Numbered from the stretch's first letter, positions 32,813-44,395 are shown. The stretch is DNA of 56,992 nucleotides from Metallosphaera yellowstonensis MK1 (GCF_000243315.1 NZ_JH597761.1:147940-204931), one strand, 5' to 3'. Translations and numbers: made by a program. Notes: a model not told the origin generated them from the sequence alone.

Positions 32813-35800
32813 CTTTCAATTCTATTTAAGATCAACGAGATAGAACTCTCCAAAGACTTGGCGAACGAACAGTTTCTTTCAATTCTATTCAAGATCAACA
32901 ATATGACCTCTTAATAGGTCCCTTTATCATGTTAAGATCTTTCAATTCTATCCAAGATCACCCCAAATAGGGAAAATCACCCCCCCATCTAGAGAATGCG
33001 TTTCTTTCAATTCTATCCAAGATCAACTCTAGATTTTGTGGTCGTGCTAGCCGGCGTGTTAGCCTTTCAATTCTATCCAAGATCAACCGGGGATTGGATA
33101 GATGAGATAACCCTCTATCACCCTCATCTTTCAATTCTATCCAAGATCAACTCGATACTAAAATTAGCCTCAGTTCGGCAATAATTGACTTTCAATTCTA
33201 TCCAAGATCAACTCAAGGTCTCGATGAGGGGAGTGACAAAGGTCGCCCCAATACTTTCAATTCTATCCAAGATCAACGTGCCGATAATCTCCGGAAACGG
33301 TGTTAGGGGGAGGTTACTTTCAATTCTATCCAAGATCAACAGATTAAGAACGTGGATCGTGTTCGGCCCCATGGACTCCCTTTCAATTCTATCCAAGATC
33401 AACGAGGAACTAGAAAAAACTGGATTCGATCTCACCGATTTCTTTCAATTCTATCCAAGATCAACAGTTCGTTCTACCACGACAGCGTGAATGACCTCAA
33501 TTTACTTTCAATTCTATCCAAGATCAACACAGGGAGAGAACTGGATGAGGTTGAGAAGAAAGTAATAGCTTTCAATTCTATCCAAGATCAACGTGGTGGT
33601 GCAGGGGGTACATATGGTGGCAATAATGGCTTTCAATTCTATCAAAGATCAACGAGATAAAACCAATAATAATCAAACTAGGAAAAATCTGTTCTTTCAA
33701 TTCTATCCAAGATCAACCAGGTTTATATTGTGTTTTAGGGCGTGGGATAGAGAAAGCTTTCAATTCTATCCAAGATCAACATAAGCGTTAAATAAGTGAA
33801 GCCTAAGCGTTGATGCGTACCTTTCAATTCTATCCAAGATCAACAAATGTGCCTTGAAGATACGATATACCCGCAGGACTAGTCATTCAATTCTATCCAA
33901 GATCAACAAAGATAAAGTCAGGAGTTTAATTTAGCGTTTACGCTCGTCTTTCAATTCTATCCAAGATCAACTCAAGGCCGGGAGAACCTCATAGAGTTAC
34001 TCTGTATCACTTTCAATTCTATCCAAGATCAACAGGAGCCCCTTTGGTGTAGGATGGGAAGATCCATTGACAACTTTCAATTCTATCCAAGATCAACGGT
34101 CCGTGGATTTGTACCGTTAAATACTAGAATTTTCATCTTTCAATTCTATCCAAGATCAACGTAATCTTAAGTCGACTCGCAAAGGAACACTATATCACAA
34201 GACTTTCAATTCTATCCAAGATCAACTTGAGATACTAGAGGAGAAAGGCGTGGTAAGGAAAGACTTTCAATTCTATACAAGATCAACATACGCAAGGACT
34301 ATTACACGATATCGGCATAGCACGTGACTTTCAATTCTATCCAAGATCAACTCTACTAATTTTGTCCAACTAGTATTAGTAATAATAAGCTCTTTCAATT
34401 CTATCCAAGATCAACCAAGTAATATACAGGTGCAAAGAAGACGGCGTAGTGCTATCTTTCAATTCTATCCAAGATCAACATAATCAGTCCACCACCGTCT
34501 CCAATCGTATCTCCACCATCTTTCAATTCTATCCAAGATCAACATGTATAATTCCTTAATGTTCGAAGCAAGCAACGAATAACTTTCAATTCTATCCAAG
34601 ATCAACGTCAATCAAGAGTGGACGATAATCGATGTATACAACAGCTTTCAATTCTATCCAAGATCAACCGAACCCGTTAGGGGCAACGGTAAACGGTGGA
34701 AGTGCAGGTACCCTTTCAATTCTATCCAAGATCAACCACAGCTGGCGCTGCTGGAGGCCAAGAAACAAGAGGAAACTTTCAATTCTATCCAAGATCAACT
34801 TTTGCATACGTGCAGGCGGAAGATGAAGAGGAGGCAAAAACTTTCAATTCTATCCAAGATCAACGCTGAGGATATGTTCTAGAACTCCAGCCTCCTCTAG
34901 CTCTTTCAATTCTATCCAAGATCAACTCCACAACTTCTTCCTGACGCTACTTTACCAGTATATGGCTTTCAATTCTATCCAAGATCAACAGGACACCTAT
35001 CACTTGGTCTTTTTGAAGGGCATAGACTACCTTTCAATTCTATCCAAGATCAACGGAATATATGTCGTGTCCGCCACTGCGCTACTATCAGTCTTTCAAT
35101 TCTATCCAAGATCAACTAGTCGGCTCCTTCGTCCCCGGGCTGGGGACATTACTCTTTCAATTCTATCCAAGATCAACTTGAATATCCCGTCACCCCCTTT
35201 GAAGCCTAACATGGGTCTTTCAATTCTATCCAAGATCAACGGCACTTCGTAATACCGAGACAAACCCTAATAATTCCTTTCAATTCTATCCAAGATCAAC
35301 TCCTTCAAGAAGTCTCAACTATCTTCAGACCAAGGTGCTTTCAATTCTATCCAAGATCAACAAATTGTTGACGTTGATAGCGATCAAGTCGGCCTTTTAC
35401 CACTTTCAATTCTATCCAAGATCAACTGAACATTACTCAACACAGACCAGGCTGATTAACGTATTCCTTTCAATTCTATCCAAGATCAACAGGAGTAATG
35501 CGTGAACTCGCCCGTCCTCACGGTAATACACTTTCAATTCTATCCAAGATCAACAAAGTACGCAAATCCCATACCAGACCGTAATACAGAACTTTCAATT
35601 CTATCCAAGATCAACCGGAGACCAGATAAGTGCGTTCATGAGAGACCCTAAAACCGCTTTCAATTCTATCCAAGATCAACATAGTCAGCGGGACAACTTC
35701 TTATGTCTATGCATTAAACGCCTTTCAATTCTATCCAAGATCAACATGAAGGAGTTACGGTGACGTTCACAGACGGTATGCTCTTTCAATTCTATCCAAG

Positions 35801-38800
35801 ATCAACTCGGTTAGACGAGGACGGCAATGTTCAGATAATAAAAGAGTCTTTCAATTCTATCCAAGATCAACCCCTCCCAATATGCTCCTCCCCAGTATCA
35901 ATTTAAACGTCTTTCAATTCTATTCAAGATCAACGCTCCTGGAGCCTAGGGAGTTTCAGGGTACAACTAAGGACTTTCAATTCTATCCAAGATCAACAGG
36001 AACTATTGCGTTGACCAGGGCTTTAGGGGTGTAGGACTTTCAATTCTATCCAAGATCAACAAGATGAGGGGTGAAACGATTTATAAAGCACTCGAAGCGT
36101 CCTTTCAATTCTATCCAAGATCAACATCGCCAGGTACGATAATCGAAGGGCATGTATCGAATCCACTTTCAATTCTATCCAAGATCAACTTCGGGTCGTT
36201 CGAGTACATAGACATATACTTGCAATACTCTTTCAATTCTATCCAAGATCAACGCGAACGATATTAGTAGTCCGATGAAGTCGGCGACGCCTGCTTTCAA
36301 TTCTATCCAAGATCAACGTAGAATCGATCGCCTCCCTTGAACCCACTGATCGATTCAACTTTCAATTCTATCCAAGATCAACTCAGGATGAGGAGGTGTT
36401 AATAGAATGAGGATCATAACTTTCAATTCTATCCAAGATCAACACAAAAGGGTATGGATTGGGGACTTATCGCATTACTTATCTTTCAATTCTATCCAAG
36501 ATCAACACAGGCCAGAAGAATAAGATAGACCAGCGAAGCGGAATTGCTTTCAATTCTATCCAAGATCAACTATCAAGAACATATAGAAATATTTCAATTG
36601 CTCTTCTCTTTCAATTCTATCCAAGATCAACGTTTTCATTCTGAACAGTGATTAGCTCCCTAAGACTCACTTTCAATTCTATCCAAGATCAACGTGCAGG
36701 TGGTGCCGGCGGTACGGGCAATAGTAGTGGCTCTAAGCTTTCAATTCTATCCAAGATCAACAGAAATCGTGTCACGATTCACCTCGCAGAAACTTTTCGC
36801 CTTTCAATTCTATCCAAGATCAACATCACGTAAGGCATGACGACTGCACTCGGAAGCCCGTTCTTTCAATTCTATCCAAGATCAACCCATCAGTGGCTCT
36901 CATCGATTACACTCAATATGAGAAGTCTTTCAATTCTATCCAAGATCAACAGAGTAAGTTTGAGAATTAAAGGAAGCGGGCCCTGGCCCGGCTTTCAATT
37001 CTATCCAAGATCAACGAAGGAATCCCCTCCTTTGAACCCAGACAAAGCCTCAAGCTTTCAATTCTATCCAAGATCAACATTATAGGAGGCGTAGAGTTAG
37101 CTGTGAGTCTTTTCTTAACTTTCAATTCTATCCAAGATCAACAGAGATAGAGTCACCTAACGAACTCAGCACACACTCGGAGCCTTTCAATTCTATCCAA
37201 GATCAACCTTCAGACCAGGGTGAGGTCAACCGTATCGAGAAGTTGATGACTTTCAATTCTATCCAAGATCAACAAATTGTAAACAACGGTAATGCCCCCG
37301 TCTTCCTCCAACTTTCAATTCTATCCAAGATCAACTCGGAATTCTCTGGCGAAAAGCATCGGTAGCGATGTCACCTTTCAATTCTATCCAAGATCAACCC
37401 AGTTACTTGCAACTTCGTGTAATTCTTCAAAAGCTACTTTCAATTCTATCCAAGATCAACTGAAGGAAGTTTTTCCAACATAGCGGGGCTGAACCCGTTC
37501 GCGCTTTCAATTCTATCCAAGATCAACGCACCTATAGCCCCCCCATATAAGATGGGTTTCAAGTACGCTTTCAATTCTATCCAAGATCAACCGAGATATA
37601 TCTAGTGTCCGATGGGGGAACAGTTATTTCTTCTTTCAATTCTATCCAAGATCAACGGAGCGAGGCCATCAGAAGAGCCATCACGCAAATGGTAGCTTTC
37701 AATTCTATCCAAGATCAACCTAAGGTAAGAGGTGAGAAAAAATGCCGAGACCGTACACTTTCAATTCTATCCAAGATCAACCTGGTCTCTAGAGTAAAGA
37801 CACGATTCAACAATAAAAATACTTTCAATTCTATCCAAGATCAACATCAATAGGCTCATGGTGGAAGGTCAAAGATGCCGGTCTTTCAATTCTATCCAAG
37901 ATCAACCCGATAGGAATTACAGTGAACAAGATAGATAAAGAACTTTCAATTCTATCCAAGATCAACAATAATGCTCCATGCTTGGTGATACTATTACTGA
38001 AAATAACTTTCAATTCTATCCAAGATCAACCGTCTAGGAGGAGGAGGGGGGAAAGTCGTGATAGGCCGCTTTCAATTCTATCCAAGATCAACCCAGTCTC
38101 CAGACACTCACCTTCTTACGTGCTGATGGACTTTCAATTCTATCCAAGATCAACGCTATTTGGCCTTCAATGACAACGGTAAATTGTTGAAAAACCTTTC
38201 AATTCTATCCAAGATCAACTTGATTTTTTCCTATCTTATAAGATGAGCTGGTTTCCTCACTTTCAATTCTATCCAAGATCAACTAAGTCCTTATAGATGT
38301 CTGCCATGTTCCCCGCTAACTTCCTTTCAATTCTATCCAAGATCAACCCGAAGAGGACAAAATCCTGGAATAGTTTATGGTGTCTTTCAATTCTATCCAA
38401 GATCAACTGGATCCTCCTGGTCTATTATCCTTGCTATAGTGACCAGCTTTCAATTCTATCCAAGATCAACACAAATAAAGGAGATACTAGATGCAAGGCC
38501 TGATCGGACTCTTTCAATTCTATCCAAGATCAACGAGTTAACATAAATTGATTGTGAAGGCTGTTGTATGCTTTCAATTCTATCCAAGATCAACTCGATG
38601 TCCGGTATCGTGAAGGGGAGAGTTGAAGATCCTCTTTCAATTCTATCCAAGATCAACGTAACCTTTCATCGTCCCCTGAGAAGATGACTCCCTCCTTTCA
38701 ATTCTATCCAAGATCAACAAGAGTTCAATGTTTGAGGCGATAAATATGAGAAAACTTTCAATTCTATCCAAGATCAACCGTATACAATCACGTTGACAGG

Positions 38801-40811
38801 CACTTCGCCAAACTTGCTTTCAATTCTATCCAAGATCAACCCTGTAGGTTATGTCGTGCTCATCTAGGAGCGTATTCCTTTCAATTCTATCCAAGATCAA
38901 CGGCCCGTGTGGGCCTTAACATCCCTAAGATACCTGAAAACTTTCAATTCTATCCAAGATCAACGCGGTGGATACTACTGCGGTGGTAATGGTGGTAATG
39001 GTGGCTTTCAATTCTATCCAAGATCAACATTGAACTACTCGAGGCCTATTCCATACGGCATAAGATCAGTCTTTCAATTCTATCCAAGATCAACATCCTG
39101 ATAACGAAAAAATCATGTGGGAGGTCAGCGTCAACGCTTTCAATTCTATCCAAGATCAACATCACTGAATTGCCTAGCGAAACGCTGGCCGTCTGGTTAC
39201 TTTCAATTCTATCCAAGATCAACCAGGTCGATCGCGGGGAGTGTCATATTTGCGGGGATTTCTTTCAATTCTATCCAAGATCAACAAGTATGATAGCAAA
39301 TCTGGTAGCACAGCTTGCGGAAAACTTTCAATTCTATCCAAGATCAACTACTCCTGGATCATGAATTCTAGTCGCTTTCTTTATTTTCTTTCAATTCTAT
39401 CCAAGATCAACAAAGCGAACGACAATACTCGCCCTTCTAGGTATTTTGTTGTCTTTCAATTCTATCCAAGATCAACAGTAGTAGATGTGGTGGGTAGGGT
39501 GGTGGATTCTAACATCTTTCAATTCTATCCAAGATCAACGTATTTCTATATAGTGTTTAAGCAAAATTACGAAATTCAACTTTCAATTCTATCCAAGATC
39601 AACTTTGCCTTTTTTACTGTGTTTAACACATCCCTGTTACTTTCAATTCTATCCAAGATCAACGAGACGGTGGACTGATTATTGGTGAAGGAGGCGAAAT
39701 GATCTTTCAATTCTATCCAAGATCAACACGAAGTCTTTCCCTTGTCGGAGAAGTTCACAATACATATAAGCTTTCAATTCTATCCAAGATCAACTCGTAG
39801 AGAGGTCGATCTTGATTAGCGTACCCCTGATATCCTTTCAATTCTATCCAAGATCAACGAAATTGTAATGGAGTTGGTGTTCCACTTAAACTTGCATCTT
39901 TCAATTCTATCCAAGATCAACGATATAACACGAAATGCTGAGTTCCTCCCATTGATAGTGGCTTTCAATTCTATCCAAGATCAACCCAGTTTATAAGCCT
40001 GACCCATTCGCCCCCATTTTCATGATACTTTCAATTCTATCCAAGATCAACGAATAAGATGCTAATGGAGTTATGTGCGAAGTATAGTATCTTTCAATTC
40101 TATCCAAGATCAACAGAAGATCTTCCCTTATCAAACGGAGGGACATGAACACGTAGCTTTCAATTCTATCCAAGATCAACTGTGATTCAATATGAAAGCT
40201 GATGATATAGTGGTGATAGTCTTTCAATTCTATCCAAGATCAACGAAAAGATGGCTAAAAGAGAATCATCCTGAATTATTAAAACTTTCAATTCTATCCA
40301 AGATCAACAAGGCGTTCTCACGGTAGATCCTAAGAACGGCGACCTATCTTTCAATTCTATCCAAGATCAACGAAAAAGTCAAAGAAGCACAAGTTAGTCC
40401 AGCGATGAAACCTTTCAATTCTATCCAAGATCAACTCGGGAAGGTAAGGAAGTCCGGGAGGTAGGTAAGGAGGGCACTTTCAATTCTATCCAAGATCAAC
40501 TTCTACTTCTTCTTCCGATCTAATCACTGTAAATATCTTTCAATTCTATCCAAGATCAACATCAAACGCGGTGCCTTATCGGCGGGTAAGTTCGTGTTTC
40601 TTTCAATTCTATCCAAGATCAACGATATAAGCTCCTGATGTTCATTCCTCCTCAGCCTTCTTCCTTTCAATTCTATCCAAGATCAACTAATGACAACGGT
40701 GGAATTGTCTGTATGGATAGTGACTACTTTCAATTCTATCCAAGATCAACTTACCATAGGTAATGTTGGTGGCGGTCCCATGGGTAGCTTTCAATTCTAT
40801 CCAAGATCAAC
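32813..40811 (-). CRISPR. Large CRISPR array, about 127 repeats of 24 bp
   Basis: On the plus strand each repeat starts CTTTCAATTC and ends AAGATCAAC (a standard copy is 33004-33027). Spacers are about 35-45 bp. I counted about 127 repeats by eye. The transcribed strand is minus: read that way repeats end GAATTGAAAG, matching the crRNA 5' handle ATTGAAAG of Sulfolobales. The first three repeats at the left edge are degenerate (changes at 32813, 32876 and 32939), which marks the old, leader-distal end. Single changes occur elsewhere (for example 33630, 33884, 34264, 35911). The leader is on the right, next to csa1. The array is type I-A by neighbouring genes. Confidence 0.97.
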
Positions 40812-41123
40812 TGAAAACTTATATACTTTTACTTTTAATGTTGTACTCCTACTACCTTATAAATTTTTCCTATCTTCAAAGCGTATCACCTCCCAACTCC
40901 TTTCAGTACAAAATTCTGTAAGTATCATAGATATTTTCCATATATCCCGTTCCCAAGAAATTTCAGGTTTTCTCTATTAATGTAATTGTTCATACTATAT
41001 ATAGAGACGATATGGACATCCAAACGGAACGTTTCACGTCTTCCCGACTAAATAATTTCAATTAATAAAATATAATCACATTATTCCCAAAACTTAGGAG
41101 GACACCCGTAACTCTCGACAATA
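40812..41123 (-). promoter_or_regulatory. Leader of the large CRISPR array, divergent from csa1
   Basis: This AT-rich, gene-free 312 bp stretch lies at the leader end of the array. A TATA box GTATATAAG (minus strand, 40818-40826) lies next to the first repeat, so precursor crRNA should start inside or just before that repeat. On the plus side an AT-rich TATA-like run (about 41061-41078) and an AGGAGG ribosome-binding stretch (about 41096) serve csa1. New spacers are expected to be added here. Confidence 0.75.
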
Positions 41124-42011
41124 ATGGATAATATTTTGGGCGTCTTGATCATACCCATGCTCTCGCAGGCTGAGATGTTCAGGAGCCTCAGAAAGCTCCA
41201 CAGCTGGAGGTCCTCCGACCCAGTACCGGAGGAGCTCAGGGGATGGTCATACCACCGCCCTCCAGTGAGGCCAAGGTCCTACTTGGGACTGTCCATGCAC
41301 GAGGTAGCTTACCTCTATTGTCCGACCAAGAGGGACGTTTACCTCAGGAGGATCATGAAGGTCAAGGGGGACTGGGACAAGCCCCACATACAGCTTGGGT
41401 CCTTAGTTCACAAGGTCGTAGGTAGGGCCTCTAGGGACGTAGCCCTGGTAGCTCTCTCCGGTCAGGATCCAGTGGAGGCCTTCTCGTCCTTTAATCCGTC
41501 ATTGGAGTGTGGGGAGATGGAGGAGTACTGCAGGAAGCTCTACAAGTTCCTAACGCTCACGTGGCTTGCCGACACGGCCCGATCCAGGGCAGTCTACGGG
41601 GGCGAAGCCTTAGGTCTGTTCCCGTGGGTGTCTGAGATCAGGGTGGACGGATCCCTTCTTGGCCTGTCCAATAAGCTATCCATAGATGCCCTAGGTAGCT
41701 TGGCCCTGGTGGAGGTGAAGACTGGGAAGAGGGAGGATTTCCACAAGGTCGGGCTCACAGGATACGCCCTGGCGGTTGAGTCGTCCCTGGAGGTCCCCGT
41801 GGACTTCGGCTTCCTCGTCTACTTCAACGGTGTGGGGAAGGGGGAAGTGGAGGTTCAGGTTGATCCAGTCTACGTCTCTCCGGACCTCAGGAAGGAGTTC
41901 CTGGACAGGAGGGATGAGGTCGTGGACATAGTTGTCTCCCAGAGGGACCCTGGGATGCCTCCTACATGTCCTGAGGCCTGTCCGTTCTACTCCACCTGCA
42001 ACGGGAGGTGA
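41124..42011 (+). CDS. csa1: Csa1 (Cas4-like adaptation protein, type I-A)
   Basis: This 295-residue protein fits the Csa1 family, an archaeal Cas4 relative. It has an early cysteine in LYCPTKRDVYLRR, a RecB-like nuclease motif ALVEVKTGKRED, and C-terminal cysteines in CPEACPFYSTC that bind an iron-sulfur cluster together with the first. Csa1 works with Cas1, Cas2 and Cas4 in acquiring spacers. It is the first gene downstream of the array leader. A MITE separates it from cas1 (42021-42084), so its co-transcription with cas1 is less certain than usual. Confidence 0.88.
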   Translation: MDNILGVLIIPMLSQAEMFRSLRKLHSWRSSDPVPEELRGWSYHRPPVRPRSYLGLSMHEVAYLYCPTKRDVYLRRIMKVKGDWDKPHIQLGSLVHKVVGRASRDVALVALSGQDPVEAFSSFNPSLECGEMEEYCRKLYKFLTLTWLADTARSRAVYGGEALGLFPWVSEIRVDGSLLGLSNKLSIDALGSLALVEVKTGKREDFHKVGLTGYALAVESSLEVPVDFGFLVYFNGVGKGEVEVQVDPVYVSPDLRKEFLDRRDEVVDIVVSQRDPGMPPTCPEACPFYSTCNGR

Positions 42012-42020
42012 ATAATATGA

Positions 42021-42084
42021 CAGCAGTTATGGGATTTCTCGTTAGGTGTAGCCTTGAAGTCAAGGCAAAATCTAATAACTGCTG
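42021..42084. repeat. MITE copy between csa1 and cas1
   Basis: Begins CAGCAGTTATGGGATTTCTC and ends AATCTAATAACTGCTG. It carries the inner hairpin GCCTTGAAGTCAAGGC. Confidence 0.85.
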
Positions 42085-42141
42085 TAATGTGAGTTCAGGG
42101 GGCCGTGAGGGAGACCTGTTTGAGACAATGGACTCACCGGG

Positions 42142-43053
42142 GTGAACCTAGTGAGGACTCTCCTGCTCTCCGGTTACGGGTTGAAGTTGACCACCTCAGG
42201 GAGGACTTTCAGGATATCCTCCAAGGACGAGAAGAGAGACGTATCTCCTGCCGACGTTGATCAAATCTTGGTCTCCACCAGTGGGGTCAGCATTTCCTCC
42301 AGTGCGGTGAGGCTGGCCATGGATTACGGGATAGAAATAGTGTTCCTTGACGGAAGGGGGGACTGGGCCAGGCTGTTCCTCTCCAGTCCGGTAATGACCG
42401 TGGAGACCAGGAAGGCTCAGTACTCGGCGATCCTCAGGGGAGATAAGGTGGGGGAGGAGATCGTGAGGAGCAAGGTGGAGAACCAAGGAGGTCATCTGAA
42501 GTATTGGGGGAGGCAGTACGGTAAGTTGGACGATGTCAGGGGACTACCCGAGCCTCAGGCCGCGAGGCTCTACTGGTCCTCCCTCGGTTCACTCCTTCCC
42601 AAGGAGCTCGGTTTCAAGGGTAGGGACCACGACTCCCCAGACCAGGTCAACTCCTCCCTCAACTACATGTACGCCCTGCTGTATTCGGCCTGTCACAGGG
42701 AGCTCTCCCTCGTTGGACTTGATCCCTATGCCGGTTTCGTACACAAGGATAGGTCGGGGAAGGAGAGCTTGGTCTACGACTTCTCCGAGATGTTCAAGCC
42801 CTCGGCAGTGGACTTCCCCCTGTGGAGGGCCCTCCTTCAGGGAGAGAGGTTCGTCGTCAGTCAGGGGTTGTTGGACAGGGAATCCAGGAGGAAGTTGATC
42901 GCCCTGTTCAACTCGGCGATGGAGGAGCGTGTGAGGGACCTGACAGACTCTCAGACCAGGACCTTGAGGCAACACATCAGGGCCTACGCCCTGAAGCTCG
43001 GGAGCTACCTGAGGGGAGAGAGGGGTTTCAGGGGGTTCGTTCAGTCTTGGTGA
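42142..43053 (+). CDS. cas1: Cas1 integrase
   Basis: The protein has 303 residues from a GTG start. The catalytic metal ligands of Cas1 are E137 (LPEPQAARLYW), H201 (GFVHKDR) and D213 (LVYDFSEMFKP). Cas1 forms a complex with Cas2 that inserts new spacers at the leader end of the array. The length is normal. The stop overlaps the cas2 start (GTGA), so translation is coupled. It lies 57 bp downstream of a MITE. Confidence 0.95.
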   Translation: MNLVRTLLLSGYGLKLTTSGRTFRISSKDEKRDVSPADVDQILVSTSGVSISSSAVRLAMDYGIEIVFLDGRGDWARLFLSSPVMTVETRKAQYSAILRGDKVGEEIVRSKVENQGGHLKYWGRQYGKLDDVRGLPEPQAARLYWSSLGSLLPKELGFKGRDHDSPDQVNSSLNYMYALLYSACHRELSLVGLDPYAGFVHKDRSGKESLVYDFSEMFKPSAVDFPLWRALLQGERFVVSQGLLDRESRRKLIALFNSAMEERVRDLTDSQTRTLRQHIRAYALKLGSYLRGERGFRGFVQSW

Positions 43054-43328
43054 GGCTACTGGTCGTTTACGACGTTTCGGATAACGGGAAGAGGTCCAGG
43101 TTAGCTAAGGAATTGAAGAGGTTCGGGTTGAGCAGGATCCAGAGGAGTGCCTTCGCCGGGGAGGTGGATCAGCAGAGGTTCAAGGATCTGTGCAGGGCCT
43201 GCTCAACGCTGGTGGATGAGGACACGGACGTCGTCCACGTGATCCAGCTCGGCCTCAGGGACTGGGAGAGGAGGGTCGTGATAGGAGTGGAGGGAGGTGG
43301 AGAAGATGATAGAGGGTTCGTGGTTTAA
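43050..43328 (+). CDS. cas2: Cas2
   Basis: This 92-residue ferredoxin-fold protein starts at the GTG at 43050, whose bases overlap the cas1 stop. The N-terminal motif LLVVYDVSDNGKR carries the conserved Asp of Cas2. RLAKELKRFGLSRIQRSAF follows as usual. It is the structural partner of Cas1 in spacer integration. It overlaps cas4 by 23 bp. A longer frame starting upstream in cas1 is not credible. Confidence 0.92.
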   Translation: MRLLVVYDVSDNGKRSRLAKELKRFGLSRIQRSAFAGEVDQQRFKDLCRACSTLVDEDTDVVHVIQLGLRDWERRVVIGVEGGGEDDRGFVV

Positions 43329-43851
43329 CGTGTCTCTCCTCAAACAGTTGGAGTTCTGCCCTGTCATACCCTGGATCTTGGCTAGGACGGGTTACAAGGA
43401 GCCAGAGACGGTATCCCAGAGGGCAGGGAGGGAAGTTGACTTGAACAAGGTCGTTCAGAGGCTGGACCTCAAGGGCGAGGTCCTGAAGGAGGTGTTCCTG
43501 AGGGATCAGAGGTCTGGACTGTCGGGGATAGTTGACCTGATCGTCAGGGGGGAACGAGTCACGGTCGTCGAGGTCAAGGCTTTCAAGAGGGGATCATTCG
43601 GACACTTCAGGCTACAGCTCCTGAGTTACGCATACCTGGCCTACAGGACTTTGGGGAGGGCGGACAGGGCCGTCTTGTGGATAGGGGACGAGGTCGGGTT
43701 GGACATAGAGGTTAGGGAGGAGCATCTTAGGGCGGTGGAGGAGAGGTTGAGGAGGTTGAGGAGGGTGCTGGAGAGAGAGGAGCCACCACCGGTTGAGAGG
43801 GAGTGCGGGTTCTGTCAGTACAGGAGGGTGTGCCCAAGGTCCTCACCTTGA
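43306..43851 (+). CDS. cas4: Cas4 exonuclease
   Basis: The ATG at 43306 follows a GGAGG stretch and gives 181 residues; a GTG at 43297 is also possible. RecB-family nuclease motifs include GIVDLIV and VTVVEVKAFKRG. The iron-sulfur cysteines are at the start (QLEFCPVIPW) and in the C-terminal ECGFCQYRRVCP. Cas4 trims pre-spacers and selects the PAM and orientation during acquisition. It is the last gene of the adaptation operon csa1-cas1-cas2-cas4. Confidence 0.92.
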   Translation: MIEGSWFNVSLLKQLEFCPVIPWILARTGYKEPETVSQRAGREVDLNKVVQRLDLKGEVLKEVFLRDQRSGLSGIVDLIVRGERVTVVEVKAFKRGSFGHFRLQLLSYAYLAYRTLGRADRAVLWIGDEVGLDIEVREEHLRAVEERLRRLRRVLEREEPPPVERECGFCQYRRVCPRSSP

Positions 43852-43902
43852 ACTAGTGAGCTCAATGAGAGTCGTTCCTTGAGGCCTGTCGTCAAATAGG
43901 TG

Positions 43903-43966
43903 CAGCAGTTATTAGATTTCACCTAGATTACAGGGCGGTACCTAAGGGAGAATCCCATAACTGCTG
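43903..43966. repeat. MITE copy with 6-bp target duplication
   Basis: Begins CAGCAGTTATTAGATTTCAC and ends ATCCCATAACTGCTG. It is flanked by TAGGTG on both sides. Confidence 0.88.
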
Positions 43967-44081
43967 TAGGTGTCTATACTCCTCGTGACCTAGGTAGGAC
44001 GAAGGGAATCACGAGCTCCTATCCTGGTTCGGCTCTTGGTCCTGTTAGGGAGGGGTCAAACTACGCCTGTTCCGGTACACG

Positions 44082-44390
44082 TTTATCCGTGGCGTAACTT
44101 ACCCTTAGTCGCTTCTAATTGCTCCACCCCTCCTAAGGGCTCATTCACGGTCACCCTTAAGTCATTGGAGTTAGTCGAGGGAAACTTCGACACCCATCCA
44201 ACTTCTCCTACCCTCGTGAGCGGTGCCCGTCATCTGTTAGGAGGTCATCAAGAAAGAATTCTTGGGTACAGCTGTTATTGGAATTCGCCTAGATTGCAGG
44301 GCGGTACTCAAGGGAAAATCCCATAACTGCTGTTGGGTAATACTTCACGAACGTAACTGACGCCAAAACGATATTTATAAAATTGAAAAT
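44082..44390 (+). repeat. Diverged ~290 bp repeat, copy 4, interrupted by a MITE
   Basis: Starts ACGTTTATCCGTGGCGTAAC and contains recognisable inner segments (CTCGTGAGCGGTGCCCGTCA). It is interrupted at 44269-44332 by a MITE and resumes with CAAAACGATATTTATAAAAT. It is the most diverged copy of the family, so probably the oldest. Confidence 0.65.
44269..44332. repeat. MITE copy inside the ~290 bp repeat, 7-bp target duplication
   Basis: Begins CAGCTGTTATTGGAATTCGC and ends ATCCCATAACTGCTG. The flanks TTGGGTA at 44262-44268 and 44333-44339 are identical. Confidence 0.92.
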
Positions 44391-44395
44391 ACCGA

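Noticed and set aside
36940-37000. GC-rich palindromic spacer (GCGGGCCCTGGCCCG)
   Set aside because: A single spacer with local symmetry is not evidence of a regulatory function, and it is part of the array.
32996-40980. Many open frames of 60-145 codons across the large array (rich in SILSKIN, FQFYPRST, FNSIQDQ)
   Set aside because: They are translations of the CRISPR repeats and their spacers. The repeated peptides come from the 24 bp repeat in different frames, so none is a gene.
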